Shown piece by piece: positions 25,246 to 35,329 of a DNA stretch of 64,000 bases (position 1 is its first letter; each line of letters opens with the position of its first letter). This stretch comes from Corynebacterium sp. GTDB taxonomy: Bacteria > Actinomycetota > Actinomycetes > Mycobacteriales > Mycobacteriaceae. A program made the position numbers and the translations under genes. The DNA is taken from assembly GCA_030450335.1 (NCBI GenBank), contig JAKDIS010000001.1, forward strand, positions 1 through 64,000, read 5' to 3'. The notes beneath the pieces are model-generated. The model worked only from the letters and a program-made list of their open reading frames with translations, was not told the DNA's origin and did no database searches.

Positions 25246-26170
25246 AGAGGTCGAGGGCGTCCAGCAACGAGAGGAACGCCGGGGCCACCGGGGTGCGCCA
25301 GAGCACGTCGGCGCGGCGGTCGGCGCGCCCCGGCCCGCCGTTGACCACCGCGACCGTCTTGCCCTGGCGTGCGGCGTCCAACGCCAGGCGGTACCCGCTC
25401 ATCACCGCCAGCGACGAGCCGACGACCAGCAGGCTGGACGCCGTGTCCAGCATGGAGTCCGCGCGGTGCTTTCGTTCGGCCGGCACCGGCTCACCGAAGT
25501 AGACGACGTCCGGTTTGAGCAGGATGCTGCCGCACCGCCGGCACCCGGCCATGCGGAACTCGCGGACGTGGGCCTCGTCGAGGCTCACGTCGCCGTCCGG
25601 GTTGACCTGCGAGGCGTCCAACCGGATGCTCTCGGCGTAGCCGGGGTTGAGTTCCTCCAGCCGGGCGTCCAACGACGGACGGTCCTCGAGGTGCCCGCAG
25701 TCCAGGCAGATCACCCGCGCCAGATCCCCGTGCAGGCTGAGCAGGTTGTGCGAGCCGGCCGCGGCGTGCAACCCGTCGACGTTCTGGGTGACCACCCCGG
25801 TGACCAGACCCGCCTGCTCAAGCTCGACGAGGGCGTAGTGGGTGAGGTTGGGCCGTGCGGCGGCCATGCGGCGCCAGCCGACGAAGGAGCGTGCCCAGTA
25901 GCGGTGCGAGGCGTCCGGGTCGTGCCGGAACTCCTGGTAGGTCATCGGACGGTGGCGGGTCAACGACCCGGACGGGCCCCGGTAGTCCGGCACCCCGGAG
26001 TCGGTGGACACCCCGGCGCCGGTGAGCACCAGCGCCGGGGTGGCGCGCAGCTGCGCGGTGAGCGCCTGCAGCGCCTCGTCCGGCGGGGTGGGTGTGGCGG
26101 TCTCGTCGACGACCCGGGCGATCGAGCGCAGTGCGGACCGGTGGACCGGGGTCACGAGGTCAGGGAGCAT
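25241..26170 (-). CDS. Sir2-family NAD-dependent protein deacylase
   Basis: This sirtuin removes acyl groups from lysine using NAD. The NAD site is GAGVSTDSGVPDYRG (51-65), with TQNVDGLH at 128-135 and the catalytic histidine H147 in SLHGD. The four zinc cysteines are C155, C158, C210 and C213. Later motifs are PDVVYFGEPVP and VVGSSLAV. It resembles the class II (SIRT4-like) branch common in actinobacteria, so substrates may be lipoyl or other acyl groups. TAGCCT (26178-26183) lies seven bases before the ATG, a leaderless arrangement. Confidence 0.93.
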   Translation of the reverse strand: MLPDLVTPVHRSALRSIARVVDETATPTPPDEALQALTAQLRATPALVLTGAGVSTDSGVPDYRGPSGSLTRHRPMTYQEFRHDPDASHRYWARSFVGWRRMAAARPNLTHYALVELEQAGLVTGVVTQNVDGLHAAAGSHNLLSLHGDLARVICLDCGHLEDRPSLDARLEELNPGYAESIRLDASQVNPDGDVSLDEAHVREFRMAGCRRCGSILLKPDVVYFGEPVPAERKHRADSMLDTASSLLVVGSSLAVMSGYRLALDAARQGKTVAVVNGGPGRADRRADVLWRTPVAPAFLSLLDALDLS

Positions 26171-26180
26171 GCCCGCCAGG

Positions 26181-26999
26181 CTACCCCTGCAGGTCCAGGC
26201 GGAACCACGGCGAGTCCGGGTGGTTCAGCGCCACGGCGGTGTCGTGGACGAAGCGGTGGCAGGAGTCGTCCAGGCGCCCGTCGGACACCGCCCGGCCGAC
26301 GACCACACCGTCGGCGTAGTCCGTCCAGCTGCCGTAGGCGTCCCGCGCCATCGCCAGGGCGCGGCCCAGGGGTGCATCGCACTGCTCTTCGGTGAGCAGT
26401 CCCCCGCCGTGGGCCAGCCACAGCAGGTGTACGGCGACCGAGATGTCCCAGGCACAGATGTCCTCCGGCGGGGTCGGGGGAAGGGCCTGGTACGCCTCGG
26501 GCTGCAGGAACGGCACGACCACGTGGTGGTGGTCGGCGTCCACCGGCCCCAGGACCGTGTGGGCCGCCGGACGCTCGGACCATGCGGTGGCGCACAGGTC
26601 GGCGAGGACGCCGTGCTGTGAACTGTAGGCCGGGTCCCCTGCCGCGGAGAGCCGGTCGGCGACGGCGTCGAGGGCGTCCTGGCCGGAGCGGATGCCGAAG
26701 ACGCGGGCCAGGTGGTGGCGGTGGGTCTCGCCCGGGTCGACGACGAAGATCTTCTGGAACCCCGCGTTCGGGGGGTGTGCGGCGGCGGGGCCGTCGACCA
26801 TCCTGCCGTCGGCGAGTCCGTGGGGCAGACTGAGTGCCCAGGCACGGGCGGAGTCGTCCGGTCTCCCCTTGTCCCGGACGACGGCGATATCACGCAGTGA
26901 CCAGGGAACTTCCCCCAGGATGGTGCGGTAGCTGAGTGTGGTGGTGTCGGTGGTGCTGGTGCTGTCAGCGGGGTATGTCACGCCCATGATGTTAGTCAT
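26181..26999 (-). CDS. DUF1266 domain protein
   Basis: This is a 272-residue soluble protein of unknown function. The C-terminal half matches the DUF1266 pattern: ICAWDISVAVHLLWLAHGGG, then LLTEEQCDAPLGRAL, then AYGSWTDYADGVVVGRAV. The N-terminal half carries no motif I recognise. ATG 26999 has a GAGG site nine bases upstream, so I prefer it to the internal ATG at 26987. The first codons and upstream bases form a GTTAGT/ACTAAC inverted repeat. It is transcribed toward the sirtuin gene and could share its transcript. Confidence 0.65.
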   Translation of the reverse strand: MTNIMGVTYPADSTSTTDTTTLSYRTILGEVPWSLRDIAVVRDKGRPDDSARAWALSLPHGLADGRMVDGPAAAHPPNAGFQKIFVVDPGETHRHHLARVFGIRSGQDALDAVADRLSAAGDPAYSSQHGVLADLCATAWSERPAAHTVLGPVDADHHHVVVPFLQPEAYQALPPTPPEDICAWDISVAVHLLWLAHGGGLLTEEQCDAPLGRALAMARDAYGSWTDYADGVVVGRAVSDGRLDDSCHRFVHDTAVALNHPDSPWFRLDLQG

Positions 27000-27052
27000 G
27001 AAAACTAACCTCGTGGGCGGCCGTGCGGGATTCACCCCCCGCGTGGGGACAC

Positions 27053-27069
27053 CCGGGGAACACCCCCGG
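27053..27069 (-). terminator. Weak hairpin downstream of aspA
   Basis: CCGGGG and CCCCGG pair around a five-base loop, about 35 bases past the aspA stop. There is no U-run, so a terminator role is only suggested. A GGTGCCGTGGC direct repeat lies between it and the stop. Confidence 0.35.
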
Positions 27070-27103
27070 TGCCGTGGCAGGGTGCCGTGGCGGGTGTCGG
27101 GGC

Positions 27104-28621
27104 TCAGTTGTCGTAGAGCGTGCCGCGCCACACCGGGTGCAGCAGGTTCTCCTTGCTGAGCATCTGGTCGAGCGTCTCGGCGTCCAGCAGCTCGCGCTCC
27201 AGCACGACCTCACGCACCGACTTGCCCGTGCGTGCGCACTCCTTGCCGACCAGGTCACCGTTGTGGTGGCCGATCAGCGGGTTGAGGTAGGTGACGATAC
27301 CGATGGAGTGCTCGACGTAGGAGCGGCACACGTCCTCGTTGGCGGTGATGCCCACCACGCACAGCGTGCGCAGCGTGGTGCAGGCGCGGGCGAGCAGACG
27401 GATCGACTCGAACAGGGACTGCGCGATCACCGGCTCCATCACGTTGAGCTGCAGCTGGCCGGCCTCCGCGGCCATCGAGATGGTCACGTCGTTGCCGAAG
27501 ACCTTGAAGCAGATCTGGTTGACGACCTCCGGGATCACCGGGTTCACCTTCGCCGGCATGATCGACGACCCCGCCTGACGCTCCGGCAGGTTGATCTCGT
27601 TGAGCCCGGCACGCGGACCCGAGGACAGCAGGCGGAGGTCGTTGCAGATCTTCGACAGCTTCATCGCCACACGCTTGACCACGGAGCTGGCGTTGACGTA
27701 CGCGCCGGTGTCGCTGGTGGCCTCGAGCAGGTCGTTGGCGGAGACGATGTCCAGGTCGGTGACCTCACGCAGCGCCTCGATGACCTCGGCGCGGTAACCG
27801 GTGTGCGCGTTGACGCCCGTGCCGATCGCCGTACCACCGAGGTTGACCTCCAGCATGAAGCCGGCGGCCCGGTCGAGCTGGGCCTGCTCCTCCGACAGGT
27901 TCTGGGCGAAGGCGGTGAGCTCGTCGCCCAGGCTCACCGGCACGGCGTCCTGCAGCTGGGTGCGGCCCATGGTGATCACGTCGCGGAACTCGTCACCCTT
28001 GTTCGAGAAGGCGCGCTCCAGCGCGCTGAGGTGGCGGATCAGGTCCTGGAAGGCGGTGTGGATGCCCAGCCGGAACCCCGTCGGGTAGGCGTCGTTGGTG
28101 GACTGGCCCATGTTGACGTCGTCGTTGGGGTTGATCACGTCGTAGCTGCCCTTGGGCTTGCCCAGGTACTCCAACGCCAGGTTGGCGACGACCTCGTTGA
28201 CGTTCATGTTCGTCGACGTGCCCGCACCGCCCTGGTAGACGTCGATCGGGAACTGGTCCATGCAGCGGTGGTCGAGCAGGATCCGGTCGCAGGCCCAGAC
28301 GATCGCCTCGGCCTTCTCCGTCGGCAGGGTGTGCAGCCGCTGGTTGGCCAGCGCCGCCGCCTTCTTGACCTGCACCATGCCGCGGATGAACTCCGGCAGC
28401 TGGTTCAACGTGGTCCGGGAGATCTGGAAGTTGTCCACCGCACGCAGTGCGTGCACGCCGTAGTAGGCGTGCTCGGGCACCTGCATGGTGCCGAGCAGGT
28501 CCTCCTCGGTGCGGAAGGTGTCCGCGGCATGGGCGCTGAGGGAATGGGTCTCAGCAGCCGTGATCAGCTGAGTCGAGGACGTGACCGGCGAAGACTCGGG
28601 CCGGTACTCGGGGACGGTCAT
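27104..28621 (-). CDS. aspA: Aspartate ammonia-lyase
   Basis: Aspartase converts L-aspartate to fumarate and ammonia. The superfamily signature [11 protein letters not shown] is intact, as are [12 protein letters not shown] and [12 protein letters not shown]. The core begins at about residue 40 ([18 protein letters not shown]) after a longer N-terminal extension than in E. coli, giving 505 residues. ATG 28621 is preceded by AAAGG; a longer frame upstream lacks coding character. PAKVNP with TSTNMN favours aspartase over fumarase C. It lies downstream of hisG with a 43-base gap. Confidence 0.94.
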   Translation of the reverse strand: MTVPEYRPESSPVTSSTQLITAAETHSLSAHAADTFRTEEDLLGTMQVPEHAYYGVHALRAVDNFQISRTTLNQLPEFIRGMVQVKKAAALANQRLHTLPTEKAEAIVWACDRILLDHRCMDQFPIDVYQGGAGTSTNMNVNEVVANLALEYLGKPKGSYDVINPNDDVNMGQSTNDAYPTGFRLGIHTAFQDLIRHLSALERAFSNKGDEFRDVITMGRTQLQDAVPVSLGDELTAFAQNLSEEQAQLDRAAGFMLEVNLGGTAIGTGVNAHTGYRAEVIEALREVTDLDIVSANDLLEATSDTGAYVNASSVVKRVAMKLSKICNDLRLLSSGPRAGLNEINLPERQAGSSIMPAKVNPVIPEVVNQICFKVFGNDVTISMAAEAGQLQLNVMEPVIAQSLFESIRLLARACTTLRTLCVVGITANEDVCRSYVEHSIGIVTYLNPLIGHHNGDLVGKECARTGKSVREVVLERELLDAETLDQMLSKENLLHPVWRGTLYDN

Positions 28622-28664
28622 GGGAGGTCGTGGCCTTTCGGGAAAGGGGGGTTGGAGGGTCAGA

Positions 28665-29540
28665 TCAGATTCGTGCGATGCGGATGTCGCTGGCGAGGAT
28701 CGCCTCGGCACCCAGCGCCGAGAGATTGTCCATCAGGGTGTTGGCGTCCTTGCGCGGCACCATGGCACGCACCGCCACCCAGTTGTCCTGGGCCAACGGG
28801 GCGACCGTGGGCGCCGACAGGCCGGGCGTGACCGCCGCGGCCCGGTCGAGGATGTCCCGGGAGCAGTTGTAGTCCAGCATCACGTAGTTGCGTGCGTGCA
28901 GGATCCCCTCGATGCGCTTGAGCAGCACCCGCTGCCGGTCGTCGACGGGGGCACCGCGACGCCCCACGACCACCGCCGTCGAGCTGATCACCGGGTCGCC
29001 GAAGGGACGCAGCCCCTGCTGGCGCAGGGTACGGCCGGTGGAGACGACGTCGGCGATGGCGTCCGCCACGCCGAGGCGGATCGAGATCTCCACCGCGCCG
29101 TCCAGACGCACGACGGTGGCGTCGATGCCGCGGGACTGCAGGTCGCGGCGCACGAGGTTGGGGTAGGACGTCGCGATGCGACGGCCCTGCAGCCCCTCCA
29201 CCGTCCACTCCTGGTCGGCGGGCGCGGCGTAGCGGAAGGTCGAGTCGCCGAAGCCGAGCTCGAGGAGCTCCTCGGTCTCCTCACGGGTGTCCGCGGCCAG
29301 GTCCCGGCCGGTGATGCCCATGTCCAGGTGGCCGCTGGCCACGTAGATCGCGATGTCCTTGGGGCGCAGGAAGTAGAACTCGACGCCGTTGTCGGCGTCG
29401 ACCACGGTCAAGGACTTGGAGTCGCCACGGCCCGGGTAACCGGCCTCGGAGAGGATCTCCGTGGCGGTCTCCGACAGCGACCCCTTGTTGGGGACCGCGA
29501 CCCGCAGCAGGTCGGGCTGGTTGTTCTCTGGATTGCTCAC
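28665..29540 (-). CDS. hisG: ATP phosphoribosyltransferase (long form)
   Basis: HisG catalyses the first step of histidine synthesis, joining ATP and PRPP. The protein has 291 residues, including the C-terminal ACT-like domain (about 215-291) for histidine feedback inhibition. Motifs include [11 protein letters not shown] at the N-terminus, the [16 protein letters not shown] periplasmic-binding-like segment and the PRPP loop in [15 protein letters not shown]. It follows hisE after 11 bases. HisE acts in the next step, so the two form the start of the pathway in one operon. Confidence 0.96.
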   Translation of the reverse strand: MSNPENNQPDLLRVAVPNKGSLSETATEILSEAGYPGRGDSKSLTVVDADNGVEFYFLRPKDIAIYVASGHLDMGITGRDLAADTREETEELLELGFGDSTFRYAAPADQEWTVEGLQGRRIATSYPNLVRRDLQSRGIDATVVRLDGAVEISIRLGVADAIADVVSTGRTLRQQGLRPFGDPVISSTAVVVGRRGAPVDDRQRVLLKRIEGILHARNYVMLDYNCSRDILDRAAAVTPGLSAPTVAPLAQDNWVAVRAMVPRKDANTLMDNLSALGAEAILASDIRIARI

Positions 29541-29551
29541 GCCGCCGCCTC

Positions 29552-29824
29552 TCAGAGGAACTTGTAGATGTCGGCAGGGTTCAGGCCGCGGCCGACCATC
29601 ACGACCTGCAGCCAGTAGATCAGCTGGGAGATCTCCTCGGAGAGCTCGTCGTCGGACTGGTACTCCGCGGCGAGCCAGACCTCACCGGCCTCCTCGACGA
29701 TCTTCTTGCCCTGGAAATGCACCCCAGCGTCGAGTGCCTCCACGGTTCCGGAGCCGGCGGGACGATCCGCGGCACGCTGGGACAGTTCCTCAAACAGGGA
29801 GTCGAAGTTCTTCACGGCACTCAT
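29552..29824 (-). CDS. hisE: Phosphoribosyl-ATP pyrophosphatase
   Basis: HisE hydrolyses phosphoribosyl-ATP to phosphoribosyl-AMP in histidine synthesis. It is a 90-residue all-alpha protein with the metal site [15 protein letters not shown] and [16 protein letters not shown]. The ATG at 29824 is the only sensible start; the frame upstream of it is non-coding overlap. It is followed by hisG. Confidence 0.95.
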   Translation of the reverse strand: MSAVKNFDSLFEELSQRAADRPAGSGTVEALDAGVHFQGKKIVEEAGEVWLAAEYQSDDELSEEISQLIYWLQVVMVGRGLNPADIYKFL

Positions 29825-29871
29825 TCTGTCACAGACCAGCACCCGCGCGCCGACGCGGTCACCCCGACCGC

Positions 29872-30564
29872 TCACCCCACCCGGGCGCGACCGAGCTGTT
29901 CCCAGAAGCCGCGCAGGTCGTCGATGACCAGTCCCCCGAGATTCGGCTCCCCGCCACGCAGCACCGCCACCGGCACCGCACCGTCCGGCACCACAGCCCC
30001 GTCCGCGGGAAGTCCCACGACCCGGCACCCCGCGGCGACCGCGGAGGTCATGCCGTTGGTGGAGTCCTCCATCACCAGGCAGTCGTCGGGGGCCAGGCCG
30101 AGCCGGTCGGCGGCCAACAGGTAGGGCGTCGGGTCGGGTTTGCCCGTGGCCACCTCGTCGCCGCACACCGAGTCGACGAAGAACTCGTGGCCGATCGAGC
30201 CCAGGGCCTGGTCCGTCAGCGAACGGAAGGTGTTCGTGACCACCATCATCGGCAGACCGGCCCGGTGGCCCTCGGCGAGCAGCCCGCCGACGCCCGGACG
30301 CAGTTCCAGCCCCTCGGCGAAGAGGGCGGAGACGTGGTCGTAGAGCCAGGTGATCCACCCGTCGACCTCGTCGTCGGTGGGCTCCAGCCCCGCCCACCGC
30401 GCCACCAGGCGCACCGTCCCGTCCGCGGTGCCGCCCACCGTCGTGGCCCGGACCTCCGGGGTCAGTTCACGGCCCATCGCCGCGGCCATCGCGTACGTCG
30501 CCTCACCCCACAGCGGTTCGGTGTCGACGAGTGTGCCGTCCATGTCCCAGAGAATCGCCTTCAT
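29872..30564 (-). CDS. HAD-superfamily phosphatase (beta-phosphoglucomutase-like)
   Basis: This 230-residue hydrolase has the nucleophile motif [12 protein letters not shown] (D7, D9), motif II in VVTNTF, the motif III lysine in [10 protein letters not shown], and motif [14 protein letters not shown]. The helical cap between motifs I and II places it in the subfamily of phosphoglycolate phosphatase and beta-phosphoglucomutase. The substrate cannot be told. ATG 30564 begins at the conserved [10 protein letters not shown]; ATGs at 30573 and 30576 would add three or four residues. The C-terminal 40 residues are atypical. It is divergent from the thioesterase, with a 48-base gap. Confidence 0.85.
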   Translation of the reverse strand: MKAILWDMDGTLVDTEPLWGEATYAMAAAMGRELTPEVRATTVGGTADGTVRLVARWAGLEPTDDEVDGWITWLYDHVSALFAEGLELRPGVGGLLAEGHRAGLPMMVVTNTFRSLTDQALGSIGHEFFVDSVCGDEVATGKPDPTPYLLAADRLGLAPDDCLVMEDSTNGMTSAVAAGCRVVGLPADGAVVPDGAVPVAVLRGGEPNLGGLVIDDLRGFWEQLGRARVG

Positions 30565-30598
30565 GCTTCCCATCATGCCCGCCGGGACGACCGGCCGA

Positions 30599-30604
30599 TA
30601 CAAT
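30599..30604 (+). promoter_or_regulatory. -10 element of a likely leaderless promoter
   Basis: TACAAT ends eight bases before the ATG of the thioesterase gene. Confidence 0.45.
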
Positions 30605-30612
30605 CGCCCACC

Positions 30613-31461
30613 ATGACCTCCGTCACCCCAGACATCTCCACCCCCGCCCACTCCACCGACGCCTACTTCGAGCCCGCGGCCGTGACCACCGACGACCTCG
30701 GGGCCACCTGGACCGACTACGTCGCCACCGCGCACACCGTGAGCCCCTGGGGCCCGGACCTGCAGCACGGCGCTCCCCCGTCCGCCCTGGTCACCCACGT
30801 CCTCGAAAAGGCCGCACCGCAGGGAGGGCGCCTCGTGCGCGTCACCACCGAACTGCTCGGCGCCGTGCCGGTGGCACGGTTGCGCACCACCGCCAGGGTC
30901 GTGCGCCCGGGCCGGCGGATCAGTTACCTGGAGGCCGTCGTCACCGACACCTCCGGCCGCGAGGTCGTGCGCGGCAGCGCCTGGTGGATCAGGACCACCG
31001 ACACCACCGCCGTGGAGAACCCGCAGGTGCCCAGCGCCGCGGAGATGCTCCCCCGTGACCGGTGCGCCGACGCCACGGAGTTCCTCGAGGCCTGGGCGAG
31101 CCCGTACATCGACACCATCGAGATGTACGGCTCCGGACGCCAGGCCTGGATACGCAGCACGATCCCCGTCGTCGCCGGTGTCCCCGACTCCCCCTGGACC
31201 TCCCTGATGGCCGTGGCGGACGCCACCAACGGCGTCGACCGCGTCCTCGACCCGCGTGAGTGGCAGTTCATGAACACCGACCTCACCGTGTCGCTGCACC
31301 GCCTGCCCGGGCAGGGGTGGGCCGGCGACGGGTGGACCGGGGTGCAGGCCGAGGCCAACCTGGGACCCGACGGGGTCGGGCTGACCATCGGACGCCTCCA
31401 CGACGCCCGTGGTCCCCTCGGCTCGACCAGCCAGTCGCTGCTGCTGCAGCCGGCCGGGTGA
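30613..31461 (+). CDS. Acyl-CoA thioesterase, TesB-like double hotdog
   Basis: This protein of 282 residues has the two hotdog repeats of TesB-like thioesterases. The first includes GPDLQHGAPPSALVTHVLEK, a family hallmark helix, and RVTTELLGAVPVARL. The second contains EWQFMNTDLTVSLHRLPGQGW and ends in GRLHDARGPLGSTSQSLL. It probably hydrolyses fatty acyl-CoA esters. I set ATG 30613, just past TACAAT, because the much longer upstream frame crosses hisE and the phosphatase gene. It converges on a small unknown gene. Confidence 0.85.
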   Translation: MTSVTPDISTPAHSTDAYFEPAAVTTDDLGATWTDYVATAHTVSPWGPDLQHGAPPSALVTHVLEKAAPQGGRLVRVTTELLGAVPVARLRTTARVVRPGRRISYLEAVVTDTSGREVVRGSAWWIRTTDTTAVENPQVPSAAEMLPRDRCADATEFLEAWASPYIDTIEMYGSGRQAWIRSTIPVVAGVPDSPWTSLMAVADATNGVDRVLDPREWQFMNTDLTVSLHRLPGQGWAGDGWTGVQAEANLGPDGVGLTIGRLHDARGPLGSTSQSLLLQPAG

Positions 31462-31475
31462 TGTAGCTCCCCCGG

Positions 31476-31859
31476 CTACTCCTGCTCGATGATGCTGTCG
31501 AGGTCGTCGAGCACCTCGTGGGAGTCCGCCCCGACCTCCTCGCACAGCACGGTCACCAGCGCACGGAAGTCCTCGACCTCCTCGTCCTCGTAGACCGCGC
31601 CGGCGTGCCGGTCGCTGAGGGCACGCAGTGCGTCGTGCGCGGAGATGACCTGCAGCACGACCTCCCCGGTCGGGTCGGCGCGCACGCCGGCGACCAGGCG
31701 GTGCAGGATCTCGGCGGACTCGTCCACCACGGACTCCGGGAACGGAGCCTCCCAGAACTCCCGGTCCTCCTCGCGCAGGTAGCTGCCGGTGGCCATGGAC
31801 CGCAGGTTCCCGATGAACTCCTGACGGGCCGCGTCGGTCGCGGCGACGAACTCGTTCAC
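31476..31859 (-). CDS. Hypothetical acidic protein downstream of mshC
   Basis: I do not recognise this 127-residue protein. It is acidic and mostly helical, with no cysteine pair, signal peptide or membrane segment, and a Glu/Asp-rich C-terminus ([10 protein letters not shown]). GTG 31859 overlaps the mshC TGA by four bases, so it is translationally coupled to mycothiol synthesis. That suggests a linked or regulatory role, but nothing in the sequence proves one. Confidence 0.75.
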   Translation of the reverse strand: MNEFVAATDAARQEFIGNLRSMATGSYLREEDREFWEAPFPESVVDESAEILHRLVAGVRADPTGEVVLQVISAHDALRALSDRHAGAVYEDEEVEDFRALVTVLCEEVGADSHEVLDDLDSIIEQE

Positions 31860-33103
31860 AGTGCCACCCCCAGCAGGGCCGCGCACACGGTGCGCAGCGT
31901 CGGTGCGTCCGGTTCCGGTGCCCCGTCACTCCCGGCATCGCCCCAGGCGACACACCAGGAGTCGAGGAGACGCAGGACGCCCGGGGTGTCCAGGTCGTCG
32001 GCCAGCGCGGCGCGCACCGCGGTGACGGTCCCGGCGTCCACCGCGGCGTCCGCCGCCGTGCGCCAGTGCGCCAGGCGCCGCTCGGCGCGGGCGAGCACCG
32101 CGTCCGACCAGTCGCGGTCGCGGCGGTAGTGCTCCTCGTAGAGGCCCAGGCGGATGGCCGCCGGGTCGTGGCCCTGCGCGGTCAGGCGGGAGACGAACAC
32201 CAGGTTGCCCAGCGACTTGCTCATCTTCGTGCCGTCCAGACCGATCATGCCGGTGTGCACGTAGTGCCCGGCCATGCGCTCCACGCCGTGCGCGGCCTCG
32301 GCGTGGGCCGCGGAGAACTCGTGGTGCGGGAAGCGCAGGTCACTGCCGCCGCCCTGGACGGCGAACGAGGAGCCCAGGCGGTTGGTGGCGATGGCGGAGC
32401 ACTCCACGTGCCAGCCGGGTCGTCCGGCGCCGAAGGGCGAGTCCCAGGCGGGCTCGCCGTCGCGGTGGGCGCGCCAGACCAGCGCGTCCATCGGGTGCCG
32501 CTTGCCGGGACGCTCCGGGTCTCCGCCACGCTCGCCGAAGAAGCGGGCCATCGTCTCGGAGTCGTAGCGCGACTCGTAGCCGAACTGTTCGGTGAAGGTG
32601 TGGTCGACGTAGACGTCGGGGAAATCGTCGTCGAGACGGTAGGCGGCACCGGCGGTGACCAGGCGCTCGACCATGTCGATGACCTCGTCGACCGACTCCA
32701 TCGCGCCGACGTAGTCTCGCGGCGGGACGACGGAGAGCGCCGCCATGTCCGAGCGGAAGAGGTCGATCTGGCTGTCGCCGAGCTCGCGCCAGTCCACCCC
32801 GTCGCGCTCGGCCCGCTCGAACAGCGGGTCGTCGACGTCGGTGATGTTCTGCACGTAGTGCACGCCGTGACCGTTGTCGAGCAGCTGGCGGATCGCCAGG
32901 TCGAAGGTCACGTAGGTGGCCGCGTGGCCGAGGTGGGTGGAGTCGTACGGGGTGATCCCGCAGACGTAGACACCGACCTCGCCGGCCGGTGTCAGGGTGC
33001 CGGTGTCGACCGGCAGGACGTGGTCGGCGGCGGTGTCGTGGAGAGTGAGCGGGACACCGTCACCGGCGAGGACGGGGACGTCGGGGGTGGGCCAGGAACG
33101 CAT
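31856..33103 (-). CDS. mshC: L-cysteine:1D-myo-inositol 2-amino-2-deoxy-alpha-D-glucopyranoside ligase
   Basis: MshC makes the Cys-GlcN-Ins precursor of mycothiol, the main actinobacterial thiol, using ATP. It is a class I cysteinyl-tRNA synthetase relative without the tRNA-binding domain. The HIGH-like THLGH is at 56-60 and TKMSKS near 291-296; zinc ligands are C48, C234 and a histidine near 259. At 415 residues it has MshC length rather than CysS length. TAGACT (33112-33117) lies eight bases before the ATG, implying a leaderless mRNA. Confidence 0.95.
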   Translation of the reverse strand: MRSWPTPDVPVLAGDGVPLTLHDTAADHVLPVDTGTLTPAGEVGVYVCGITPYDSTHLGHAATYVTFDLAIRQLLDNGHGVHYVQNITDVDDPLFERAERDGVDWRELGDSQIDLFRSDMAALSVVPPRDYVGAMESVDEVIDMVERLVTAGAAYRLDDDFPDVYVDHTFTEQFGYESRYDSETMARFFGERGGDPERPGKRHPMDALVWRAHRDGEPAWDSPFGAGRPGWHVECSAIATNRLGSSFAVQGGGSDLRFPHHEFSAAHAEAAHGVERMAGHYVHTGMIGLDGTKMSKSLGNLVFVSRLTAQGHDPAAIRLGLYEEHYRRDRDWSDAVLARAERRLAHWRTAADAAVDAGTVTAVRAALADDLDTPGVLRLLDSWCVAWGDAGSDGAPEPDAPTLRTVCAALLGVAL

Positions 33104-33111
33104 GGGGCCTG

Positions 33112-33117
33112 AGTCTA
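33112..33117 (-). promoter_or_regulatory. -10 element before mshC
   Basis: Read on the minus strand, TAGACT lies eight bases before the mshC ATG; a leaderless transcript is likely. Confidence 0.45.
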
Positions 33118-33141
33118 GTCACCCCGGGCCCGGCGGTACGC

Positions 33142-33158
33142 CACCGGTGGGGCCGGTG
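33142..33158 (-). terminator. Hairpin downstream of uppP
   Basis: CACCGG and CCGGTG pair around a five-base loop just after the uppP stop codon and before the mshC promoter. There is no clear U-run. Confidence 0.45.
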
Positions 33159-33164
33159 CGTGGA

Positions 33165-34049
33165 TCAGGCGTTGATCATGCCGGTGGCCAGCAGGATCAG
33201 CACGATCACACCCACCGGGATGCGCCACAGGGCGAACCAGGCGAAGGAGTGGTTGGCGACGAACTTCAGCAACCAGGCGATCGAGACGTAACCCAGGACG
33301 AAGGCGATGGCGGTGCCCACGACCAGCTGGGGCGCGCTGGCGGCCTGCCCGGCGGCGGGGTCGAAGGCGTCCGGCAGGCTGAACAGGCCGGACGCCAGGA
33401 CGGCGGGGATGGCCAGCAGGAAGGAGAAGCGGGTGGCGACCTCACGGTCGAGGTTGAGGAACAGGCCGGCGGACACCGTCGCACCGGAGCGCGACACCCC
33501 GGGGATCAGCGCCAGGCACTGGGCGAAGCCCATGAGCAGGGCGTCCTTCATGGTGAGCTTGTCGTAGCTGCGCTGGTGGGTGCCGACCTTCTCCGCCCAG
33601 ATGAAGACGAAGGAGAACAGGATCAGCACGATCGCGGTGATCCACAGGTTGCGCAGGTTGTCGCGGATGAGGTCCTTGGCGAGGAAGCCGATCAGACCGA
33701 CCGGGATCGTCGCGGCGATGACCATCCAGCCCATGCGGTAGTTCTGGTTGTCGCGCTTGGCCGGGTCGAAGACACCGGCGAACCAGGCCGACAGGATCAT
33801 CCAGATGTCCTTGGCGAAGAACACCAGCACCGCCAGCTCGGTACCCAGCTGGATCACGGCGGTGAAGGACGCGCCCGCGTCCTCCCCCCAGATCAGCTGG
33901 GAGACGATGCGCATGTGCCCTGAGGAGGACACCGGCAGGAACTCGGTGAGCCCCTGGACGATCGAGAGGATGATGGTCTGCAACCACCCCATGTCGGTGG
34001 TGGTGACGACGTCGCCGGCGTCGGAGGCGAGATGTGAGGAAAACTCCAT
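33165..34049 (-). CDS. uppP: Undecaprenyl-diphosphatase
   Basis: UppP (BacA) recycles undecaprenyl diphosphate to the monophosphate carrier for cell wall synthesis. It is a multi-helix membrane protein with both signature regions: [13 protein letters not shown] at about 33-45 and PGVSRSGAT. About eight hydrophobic segments follow. The start is uncertain: ATG 34049 gives 294 residues, while ATG 33992 ([14 protein letters not shown]) would remove 19 polar residues; neither has a strong ribosome site. The lipoprotein gene is divergent from it. Confidence 0.95.
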   Translation of the reverse strand: MEFSSHLASDAGDVVTTTDMGWLQTIILSIVQGLTEFLPVSSSGHMRIVSQLIWGEDAGASFTAVIQLGTELAVLVFFAKDIWMILSAWFAGVFDPAKRDNQNYRMGWMVIAATIPVGLIGFLAKDLIRDNLRNLWITAIVLILFSFVFIWAEKVGTHQRSYDKLTMKDALLMGFAQCLALIPGVSRSGATVSAGLFLNLDREVATRFSFLLAIPAVLASGLFSLPDAFDPAAGQAASAPQLVVGTAIAFVLGYVSIAWLLKFVANHSFAWFALWRIPVGVIVLILLATGMINA

Positions 34050-34149
34050 GGCTGACGAGAGTACCCTGCCGCGACCCCGCCATCACCTCGCCGTCACTTC
34101 GCGACAGCCCCCCGCCCCGACACAGGCCGGAGTCCCGCACCGCGTGTAG

Positions 34150-34155
34150 TAGCGT
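34150..34155 (+). promoter_or_regulatory. -10 element before the lipoprotein gene
   Basis: TAGCGT ends seven bases before GTG 34163 and supports that start. Confidence 0.4.
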
Positions 34156-34162
34156 GATTGGC

Positions 34163-35305
34163 GTGAGAAGCCTGTTGACACAGCCGCGGATGAGCCCGGC
34201 CAAGCCCCTGACCGTCGCGGCCCTGGCCATGGTGCCGCTGGTGACGTTGTCGGGGTGCGCCGAGCAGATGATCGGGACCGACGGTTCCGACGACGGTGAC
34301 GGGGAGACCGTGGTCGGCGTCGCCGCCAAGCCGCTGGAGTCCCCCGACACCGACGCCTCCGACGTGACGGGCACGCTCGACTCCGGCGAGGCCCTGCTGG
34401 GCCTGGTCCGCGCCGGCGTGGGGACGTCCGTCACCGAAGACTCCCCCGCCCCGGTCGCCGCGCTGGAGCAGGGGCGGCTGGTGATCGGCCCGCTGGAGGA
34501 CGTGGCGTCCGGCTCCGCACCGTCGGTGGACGTCGACGACACGTGCACCACGGTGACCGGTGCGGTCGACGGCGTCGTGCTGGGCTGTGGGACGACCGTG
34601 CGCATCCTCGACGCCGAAGGCCAGGAGGTGCGCAGTCTCGAGGCCCCCGGCGAGGTGACCGCCGCCGCGGTGCACCCCGACGGCAAGGTGGCGTTGACCG
34701 TGGAGTCCGACAGCGACGTCCACTGGTTCGACGCCGACGGCGAGGAGACCAGCTCCGAGGACATGACCGCCACCGGCAGCGACATGCAGCTGGTCGGCAA
34801 CACCCGCAACGCCGACAACGAGGACGACGCCGACAACGAGGACGCGGAGTGGCGCGCCGCGCTCATCGACGCGCAGCAGACCAGCGTCACCGACATCGAC
34901 ATCGCCGGCGAGTCGCGCGTGGCCGCGCTGCGCATCGGCCAGGGCGTGGGGACGGTCTCCGCCGGCACGCAGCCCGACGGGGTGCTCGTCGCCTCCGACG
35001 CCCGTCGCGGACAGGCACTGGTCTACACCCTCACCGACGTCATCCGGCACACCCAGGCGGTGCCCACCGGTGAGGGCGCGTGGGCGGTGCTGTGGGACTC
35101 CGAGCGTGAGGTCATGTGGGTGTCCACCACCGGCGACAACACGCTGACCGGCTACGACCTGTCGACCGGCACACCGGAGGAGGTCGGCAAGGTGCCGACG
35201 ACCTCGGACGTGCGCCACATCATCGACGACGGCAGCGGCGACCTGCTGCTCGTCGCCGCCGACGGGACCCGTGAACTCATCCCCGCCGACGACCTCCCCA
35301 GCTAA
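34163..35305 (+). CDS. Predicted lipoprotein with beta-propeller-like repeats
   Basis: This is an exported lipoprotein of 380 residues. The signal peptide has a basic start and a lipobox LSGC with C32, so the mature protein should be membrane-anchored by Lnt-type processing. The rest is acidic, with repeated short segments such as TVRILDAEGQEV and VHWFDADGEE that look like WD/YVTN propeller blades. A repeat NADNEDDADNEDA lies near the middle. The function is unknown. GTG 34163 is chosen from the TAGCGT hexamer seven bases upstream. It is 24 bases upstream of pyrD and probably cotranscribed. Confidence 0.8.
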   Translation: MRSLLTQPRMSPAKPLTVAALAMVPLVTLSGCAEQMIGTDGSDDGDGETVVGVAAKPLESPDTDASDVTGTLDSGEALLGLVRAGVGTSVTEDSPAPVAALEQGRLVIGPLEDVASGSAPSVDVDDTCTTVTGAVDGVVLGCGTTVRILDAEGQEVRSLEAPGEVTAAAVHPDGKVALTVESDSDVHWFDADGEETSSEDMTATGSDMQLVGNTRNADNEDDADNEDAEWRAALIDAQQTSVTDIDIAGESRVAALRIGQGVGTVSAGTQPDGVLVASDARRGQALVYTLTDVIRHTQAVPTGEGAWAVLWDSEREVMWVSTTGDNTLTGYDLSTGTPEEVGKVPTTSDVRHIIDDGSGDLLLVAADGTRELIPADDLPS

Positions 35306-35329
35306 CCCTCCCGAGAGGACACCAGACTC

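Noticed and set aside
26985-27010. GTTAGT...ACTAAC inverted repeat at the DUF1266 start as an iron box
   Set aside because: Arms are too far apart for a DtxR site, which has a one-base centre.
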